Shown piece after piece: positions 59,040 to 64,000 of a stretch of 64,000 nt of DNA; position 1 is the first letter of the stretch; every line of letters begins with the position of its first letter. The DNA comes from Heterocephalus glaber (taxonomy: Eukaryota > Chordata > Mammalia > Rodentia > Bathyergidae). The translations under genes were made by a program, and so were the position numbers. Under the pieces are notes generated by a model, which worked only from the letters and a program-made list of their open reading frames with translations, searched no databases and had not been told where the DNA came from. The stretch covers positions 23,221,929-23,285,928 of the forward strand of contig NW_004624751.1 of the NCBI RefSeq assembly GCF_000247695.1, read 5' to 3'.

Positions 59040-59416
59040 GCAAGTATAAAAATTAAATAGAAAAACTGAGTGATTTGACTACTGAAAAGAAAAAAGTGTT
59101 TTCTGTGCAGATAATTTTTTAAATCTGATATTTGAATGGAAAACATGGATTAATTTCCAGCTTGTAATAAACATTCCTTCTATATGATCCAGGCACAAAT
59201 GTATTTCTAAATTTTGGATCACATTTGGAAGAGACATCTGGAGATCTTTCAGTGATTTTTCAAGAATAAATTGATCTTTACCATCTTACTTGCTAACTAT
59301 CTAAGTCAACTATTGCTACCATAGTCCCTTCCACAAAGCTTCAATAAACCAGCAGTTACAGTAGCTTACGCATTCATGCCCTACTGGATGTTCATCACTT
59401 TGAGTAGATATAAAAC

Positions 59417-59518
59417 TTTGAGATTGGGGCCGGGGATTTAGGTCAGTGGTGCCACTGCCTTCCTTACAAGCGCAAAGTCCCGAGTTCAATCCCTGGTACA
59501 AAAAAACCAAAAAAACCT
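59417..59518 (+). mobile_element. ID-type SINE with imperfect target duplication
   Basis: Body 59427-59508, GGGGCCGGGGATTTAGGTCA start, near consensus. AACTTTGAGA before and ACCTTTGAGA after. Confidence 0.85.
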
Positions 59519-59599
59519 TTGAGAAACAAGTAACTCTTAATCAGTAAATTGATATTAATCAGTTATATTGATATTGAAGCAGGACTTAAAGAAAAACAA

Positions 59600-59990
59600 G
59601 TTCTTCCTAGCTGTGGGCAACCCTCCCTTTCACACACACCCCCCATAGTTGTAACTCCTTGTTTTGGTACAGATGAAATGGACAGCTATGTCCTGTAAAC
59701 AAACTTTATGTTATTTGCTCTCACAAGATTCACAAGGCTCTGTCTTCTTTCAAGGCTAAATTACAAAACTGCTCTTGTCCTGTTTCAAACCAACCCCTTC
59801 GACCACATGTATAAAACTGGAACCTTTTCTTTGTTCATCACTCTCCCTCTGGATAGGAGTCTAGTGAGGTGGTGTTCACCTAAAATAAAATCCTCCTGAT
59901 TCCCATCAGTCTCTCTTGTCTCTTGGAATTCTACAATATAATCTGGACCAGTTGCTTTCAGTAGCCTCAAATTGGGGCTGAGGGTTCCAC
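59600..59990 (+). mobile_element. Solitary ERV LTR-like fragment (class I type)
   Basis: A TATA-like box (59810-59816), an AATAAA signal (59884-59889) and a pyrimidine-rich CTCCTGATTCCCATCAGTCT stretch occur in the order U3-R-U5. Just past a CA end at about 59969 lies a short primer-binding-site-like stretch. No viral coding sequence is present. Boundaries and family are uncertain. Confidence 0.5.
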
Positions 59991-60007
59991 CTCAAAAATA
60001 ATGAAAG

Positions 60008-60181
60008 AGAAGGGTGTGATGGCACACACCTGTAATCCTAAGACTCAGGAGACTGAGGCAGGAGGATTACCACAAGTTCAAGGCCAGCCGGGGCTACATA
60101 GGGAGTTCAGGGCCAGCCTGGGCTACATAGCAAGACCCTGTCTCAAAAAAAAAAAAAAATAATAATAATAATAATAATAAA
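60008..60181 (+). mobile_element. B1 SINE with internal duplication and (AAT)n tail
   Basis: 'gtgtgatggcacacacctgt', 'caaggccagccggggctacat' repeated as 'cagggccagcctgggctacat', then an A run turning into AATAATAAT at 60157-60181. Confidence 0.92.
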
Positions 60182-60439
60182 AGAAACTCAGCAGAAAAGG
60201 ATAATATGGCTTACAAAACTGGATATTTGGCATAAAAATTATAGTAGATGGTTGAAGATCTTTAAGAAAAATATGGTTGAGCATCTCTTGATGATTTATA
60301 TTTATGTATCAACAAATATTTTGGGGGTGTTTATCCAGACACATCTGTTATAAGGCAGTCTTTTAGAAAATAATAGAGATGAGATGTAGATTTCACTTAG
60401 GGAGAATATAAACCACTTAGATGTTAGAGTATTTTAGGA

Positions 60440-60630
60440 AGCTTGAACTTTGGATCAGCCTTGTATATGAAACCCACCCATTGTCTTAATAGCTGTATGA
60501 CTTTAAGAAGCTAAAATGTCTAATCTTTCTCAGCCTAAGTTTCTTCCTCAGTAAAGTTGAAATAGTTATGATTCGTGTCATATGCAAAAGAAAAGACTTT
60601 AAAGTGGATAAGCTAAATATTATTTTTGAT
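60440..60630 (+). mobile_element. MIR-type SINE
   Basis: 'tagctgtatgactttaagaag', 'ctttctcagcctaagtttc', 'cctcagtaaagttgaaatag' match the MIR core. Confidence 0.75.
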
Positions 60631-60711
60631 ATTTCCTTAAATATATTAACCATATGTATACTACCTATGAAAATTAATGATTTTCTCTTTTTCTTTTGTT
60701 TTTATTAATAG

Positions 60712-60911
60712 AAGTTGGTTCTTCCCTTTTGAGACACCCATCACCTGAACTTTCCAGGCTAATTTCAGCCCACAGCTCTCTTTCCAAAGGAGAACGAAAT
60801 TTCCAGTGGCCAGTTTTAGCTTTTGTTATACAGCATCATGATCTAGAAGGTCTTGAAATAGCAATGAAACAGGCCTTAAGGAAATCTGCTTGTCGAGTTT
60901 TTGCTATGGAG
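60712..60911 (+). CDS. MYCBP2: MYCBP2 exon: EVGSSLLRHPSPELSRL segment
   Basis: 200 nt, phase 1 to 0, acceptor TTATTAATAG behind a T-rich tract, donor GAG/GTATGA. It completes Glu and reads VGSSLLRHPSPELSRLISAH, SSLSKGERNFQWPVLAFVIQ, HHDLEGLEIAMKQALRKSAC and RVFAME. From about residue 30 on it looks like packed helices (WPVLAFVIQHHDLEGLEIAMKQ). The first part is a Ser/Pro linker with an HPSPELSR motif. Confidence 0.96.
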
Positions 60912-61697
60912 GTATGAATACATTAATGGAGTTACAAATTCATGGGTCATACATATCACATGATTCTATTAAAGATGACACTTTTTTTACCAAATTATAC
61001 CAAATTAAAAAGCCATTAAACTTACTGAAAATATCAAGTGTTCACATCAAAATTAAAGTAAAGTTTATAGATATAAATTAATTTAGAATTCCATAATTAA
61101 ATACTATAAATAACTTTCTGTATTACTTTCTTATTTGAATCCTGATATTAATCTTTTTTAAAGCTTTTATATTCAGACTATCATTACAGTAGGACAAAGT
61201 GACAGAACAACTATGCAAAGAGGGTGAGAAATATGGCTTTCTAAGTTAAAAAGTCATCAATAACAGCTTATTTGGGACTCCATTTCGTAGAATGACAAGA
61301 TTGCTATGTATTACAGGTCTATATATAGTAAATTTTTCTTTACTATTATTATGAATGTGATAAATAACTCGCCACTTGGCTGATGGGATCAGTACAAATG
61401 TTGCTTGCAAATAAGCTTGCAAAACATTGTGTTGATCCTAAGTCCAAGTTGGGGAAAAAATGTACTGTACTAAAAATAATTTTCATTGTATTTCACAAAT
61501 ATTATTTCCCCTATTCTGTTTATTTAAATTAAGACCAAAATTACTGTTTCAAATTTAGCGTACTTCCAGCGAAATGAAGTTGAGATTTCTAATATAGTCC
61601 ATGGAGGGTACTGCATTTCTGAGTAAGCGATGCCCTACATTTTTTACCTCATATATTTTCTTTTTATCTTGGACTAATTTGATCATAATTTATTCAG
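60912..61697 (+). other. MYCBP2 intron (0.8 kb)
   Basis: AT-rich GT-AG intron; no repeat recognised. Confidence 0.85.
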
Positions 61698-61847
61698 GCA
61701 TTCAACTGGCTTCTGTGCAATGTCATCCAAACAACATCTCTCCATGACATCCTGTGGCATTTTGTGGCATCTCTGACTCCTGCTCCAGTGGAACCAGAGG
61801 AAGAAGAGGATGAAGAAAATAAAACCAATAAAGAAAATTCAGAACAA
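61698..61847 (+). CDS. MYCBP2: MYCBP2 exon: helical end and acidic tract before the DOC domain
   Basis: 50 codons, phase 0 to 0, acceptor TTTATTCAG, donor CAA/GTAAGT. It reads AFNWLLCNVIQTTSLHDILW, HFVASLTPAPVEPEEEEDEE and NKTNKENSEQ. The first half continues the helical unit of the previous exon. The acidic EPEEEEDEEN run is a linker, and the reference protein continues EKDTRVCEH into the DOC/APC10-like domain, which lies beyond 64000. Confidence 0.96.
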
Positions 61848-61872
61848 GTAAGTGGGATTTTCATTTGTTATT

Positions 61873-61991
61873 ATTGTCTATATTTTGAGAATTTTTTTTT
61901 GGTACCGGGGATTGAACTCAGGTCCTTACACTTTCAAGACAGGTGGCATAACCACTGAGCTAAATCCCCAGCCCAATTGTCTATATTTTGA
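61873..61991 (-). mobile_element. ID-type SINE with 16-bp target duplication
   Basis: Body 61889-61975. ATTGTCTATATTTTGA at 61873-61888 and 61976-61991. It sits only about 40 bp past the exon donor. Confidence 0.95.
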
Positions 61992-62649
61992 TAGAAATTG
62001 AATAGTACACTTTCAGATGATACATTGATTTGCGTGAAGTCATTCTCAGATTATCTAACCTGAAAAAGAAAGCAATATTTTAATGCTATGGACAAAGTAT
62101 TAACTACACTTATTGCAGGTTTTTTCTCTAGCAAAGGTGCTGACAGCCACATCTGATTTCTCTTTGAACCCCAGTCATAAAGAACCAATTGAAAGTTACA
62201 TACTGTTATCACAAAACATATGACAGATAAACAGAGCAACACTATTCCATAGAGATCAGTAGGTGGGAAGACATTCATGTTGTAGCCCATCCACAGAGGG
62301 GGTGAGTGTGACGAACACCCCTGGCATGCAGTTGAGACCCCAGAAAGGCCATGGCAGAGGAACATGGATCACACCTTAGCAGTGAGTGCTATGCATAAAG
62401 TCAAGTGCAAAATTGAAATAACCTCCATCTGACAAAGTTGAAGGCCGAGACTTGACGGAATCTAGATAGCCTGCTATCTTCCTGAAAGAACAAAACACAG
62501 CACTCTTTAGAAAAAAAGATATATAACCCAGGACTTCTATGATGTATAATCAGTAGACATTCAAAGAAGGCAAAAAGTGACCATCTTTTACTTAATTCAT
62601 TGACATAGTTCAAAAAGCTTACTGAACTTCTACTGGTAATAGGATGGAA

Positions 62650-63200
62650 AAACAAGCACACTCATACTTTGCTATGGAGTAACAACCTCTTGGAGAATAG
62701 TGGCAAAATCTATGAAAATTCACATTTAAAATGATGTAGTAATTCCACTTCTCTTTATCCTATCATGTATGTATGTAAAATGACAAATATACAGGGTGAT
62801 TCATTACTGAGTTTGTTTTTTTTTTTTTTTTTTGGTACTGGGGATCGAACTCAGGTCCTTGCAAATTACTGAGTTTCTTATAAAAACAAAAGATTGAAAA
62901 CAAATGACTGTTCTGAGTTGGGCTGATGAAATAAGCTGTGGTATGCATTCATCAGAATACTGCACAGCAAAATAATATATATTGCATACATATGTAATAA
63001 GTAATGATCTCCACAGTAAATTGTTAATTGTGAAAAAACAGAGCACAGTGCTGAGAGTGCTGTCATTTTTGTAAATGAACAATATTTATAGACCATAATA
63101 GTATGGTATACTGTAGTAAGAATTGCCAGTGTAGGGAGCAATTGAGTGGCTGCAGTATTGGGACAGTATTGAGATTTACTTTTTATAGTATTTTTTAGAC
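62650..63200 (+). mobile_element. Old L1 (L1M-type) 3' fragment
   Basis: 'acctcttggagaatagtggc', 'gtagtaattccacttctctt', 'aaaacaaaagattgaaaaca', 'tggtatgcattcatcagaat' and 'gatctccacagtaaattgtt' follow the end of ancient L1 ORF2. Interrupted at 62815-62864 by a younger ID. Confidence 0.7.
62803..62876 (-). mobile_element. 5'-truncated ID-type SINE with 12-bp target duplication
   Basis: Only the A tail and the 3' third of an ID (62815-62864, ending CTCAGGTCCTTGCAA) are present. ATTACTGAGTTT occurs at 62803-62814 and 62865-62876, so the truncation happened at insertion, not later. Confidence 0.92.
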
Positions 63201-63306
63201 CTTTTGAGCTTTTCAATATTATGTATATTACCTACTCAAAAGTCTAAACATGTTAAATGAGAAACCAGTTGTGAAATTTGGATCATGATAGGCAGTCTGT
63301 AATAGT

Positions 63307-63542
63307 AGCTACTTTTTTTTTTTTTCGGTACCAGGGATCGAACTCGGGTCCTTGCGCTTGCGCAGCAGGCGGTGAAACCACTGAGCTAAATCCCAGCCCT
63401 TTTAAAAGTTAGTGTTGGTTTTTTTCTTTGTTTGGTTGTTTTTTTGTTTTGTTTTTGGGTTTTTTTTGGTACCGGGGATTGAACTTGGGACCTTCCACTT
63501 GCAAGGCAGGCGGCGGCGGAACCACTGAGCTAAGCTACTTTT
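63307..63542 (-). mobile_element. Tandem dimer of ID-type SINEs sharing one target duplication (antisense)
   Basis: Two antisense ID copies, 63317-63400 and 63465-63532, joined by a T-rich linker. AGCTACTTTT occurs at 63307-63316 and 63533-63542 only. The second copy carries a small GGC expansion ('gcaggcggcggcggaacc') and lacks its last bases (it stops at 'gagcta'). Confidence 0.85.
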
Positions 63543-64000
63543 GTTATTAAGCAGATTCTGCAAGTATTAGATACTATATGCAAAATTTTGCAATAATTAA
63601 AATAGTAGTCCCTGCTTACTAAGGACTTCTAATGACCTAATATGATATGTTACACCTTATATTTTCTTGTACAATAAGTGCATTCATAGAAATATTTATT
63701 TGAAACAAAAGGAGAGATTACTTATGACTGAGGAGACTGAAGCAAGTTGCTCTGCATACCACAGGCTAGATTTAGACTATGGTGTGGTATATTCAGTATT
63801 CTCTGAACAGAGGAAACACTGTATGCAAAGAAATGTGGTATGGTGTGACTTCAGAAAAACTGACTCTTTTCAAAACTTGCCTAATTTTTTTTTAAAAGGC
63901 ATATTTTTGCTGGAATGGACCTACAAATTTTATGTCAAAAGCTAAGCAAGACTGCTTTTTAACATTGAATGGTAATTTTTTTCTAAATGACCACAATTTT

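Larger units (their letters stand above)
59040..60711 (+). other. MYCBP2 intron (1.7 kb, GC-AG type)
   Basis: Begins GCAAGT, ends TTATTAATAG. It carries an ID (59427-59508), an LTR-like piece (about 59600-59990), a B1 (60008-60150) with an AAT microsatellite tail and a MIR (about 60440-60630). Confidence 0.9.
1..64000 (+). other. MYCBP2: MYCBP2 gene, internal segment (partial at both ends)
   Basis: The window lies inside one gene. Eighteen exons on the + strand, joined at AG acceptors and GT (or GC) donors, give one continuous reading frame that I recognise as MYCBP2. Known role: a very large E3 ubiquitin ligase of the PHR family, acting mainly in neurons in axon growth, synapse formation and axon degeneration, working with FBXO45/SKP1 and binding RAE1 and MYC. 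Catalysis is by a C-terminal RING-Cys-relay module that esterifies Thr/Ser; that part lies downstream of this window. The RCC1-like and PHR domains lie upstream. Neither promoter nor polyadenylation site is present. No other protein-coding gene was found on either strand; the remaining open frames are repeats or chance. Confidence 0.96.
61848..64000 (+). other. MYCBP2 intron, 5' part (continues past window)
   Basis: Donor GTAAGT. Holds an ID (61889-61975), an old L1 3' fragment (about 62650-63200) split by a truncated ID (62815-62864), and a tandem pair of antisense IDs (63317-63532). The stretches 62000-62640 and 63545-64000 show nothing I can name. The next exon (EKDTRVCEH) is not reached. 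Confidence 0.85.

Noticed and set aside
1..64000. CRISPR arrays, operons, riboswitches, phage or other microbial systems
   Set aside because: The window is vertebrate nuclear DNA with spliced exons and SINE/LINE content; the short repeats are SINEs and microsatellites.

Overview
The window is an internal piece of one very large vertebrate gene, MYCBP2 (PAM/Phr1; Highwire in fly, RPM-1 in worm), read on the + strand. It holds neither end of the gene. Eighteen exons are recognisable, from a piece starting VEVKAVPV at 1856 to a piece ending NKENSEQ at 61847. Together they carry 1,405 codons if two cassette exons are included and 1,319 codons if both are skipped. Every exon-exon phase closes, and the spliced product matches what I remember of mammalian MYCBP2 without a frameshift or stop. 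MYCBP2 is a giant neuronal E3 ubiquitin ligase. The part seen here is the middle of the protein: the end of a filamin-type Ig repeat, two SH3-like modules, a long Ser/Pro/Lys-rich disordered region, a Cys/His zinc-binding-like knuckle, and the lead-in to the DOC domain. The catalytic C-terminus is not in the window.

The organism is a rodent, judged from many tRNA-Ala-derived ID-type SINEs, B1 elements with the rodent internal duplication, and B1-ID composites. No B2 elements were seen and the ID variant is not the mouse/rat one, so a non-murid rodent is likely (a beaver/kangaroo-rat or squirrel-related lineage are guesses). The rest is AT-rich intron.

Layout: 1-1470 is an antisense L1/HAL1-like 5' end lying in an intron. 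1856-13166 holds six exons (filamin repeat and first SH3-like module). 13167-23381 is a 10 kb intron. 23382-28515 holds three exons (second SH3-like module and the start of the disordered region). 28516-47225 is an 18.7 kb interval with two symmetric cassette exons (31619-31774 and 42634-42735). 47226-48869 is a 1.6 kb exon. 49803-61847 holds the six remaining exons. 61848-64000 is intron packed with young SINEs.

The points most worth a second look are: two GC-AG introns, both with a +4 GT decoy; an ungapped SH3-like duplication that also preserves the intron position; the 34-codon cassette exon; a 76-bp hAT-like miniature element with TIRs and an 8-bp target duplication; two tandem ID dimers each flanked by one shared target duplication; and a perfect 36-bp palindrome. 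I found no unknown multi-gene system.
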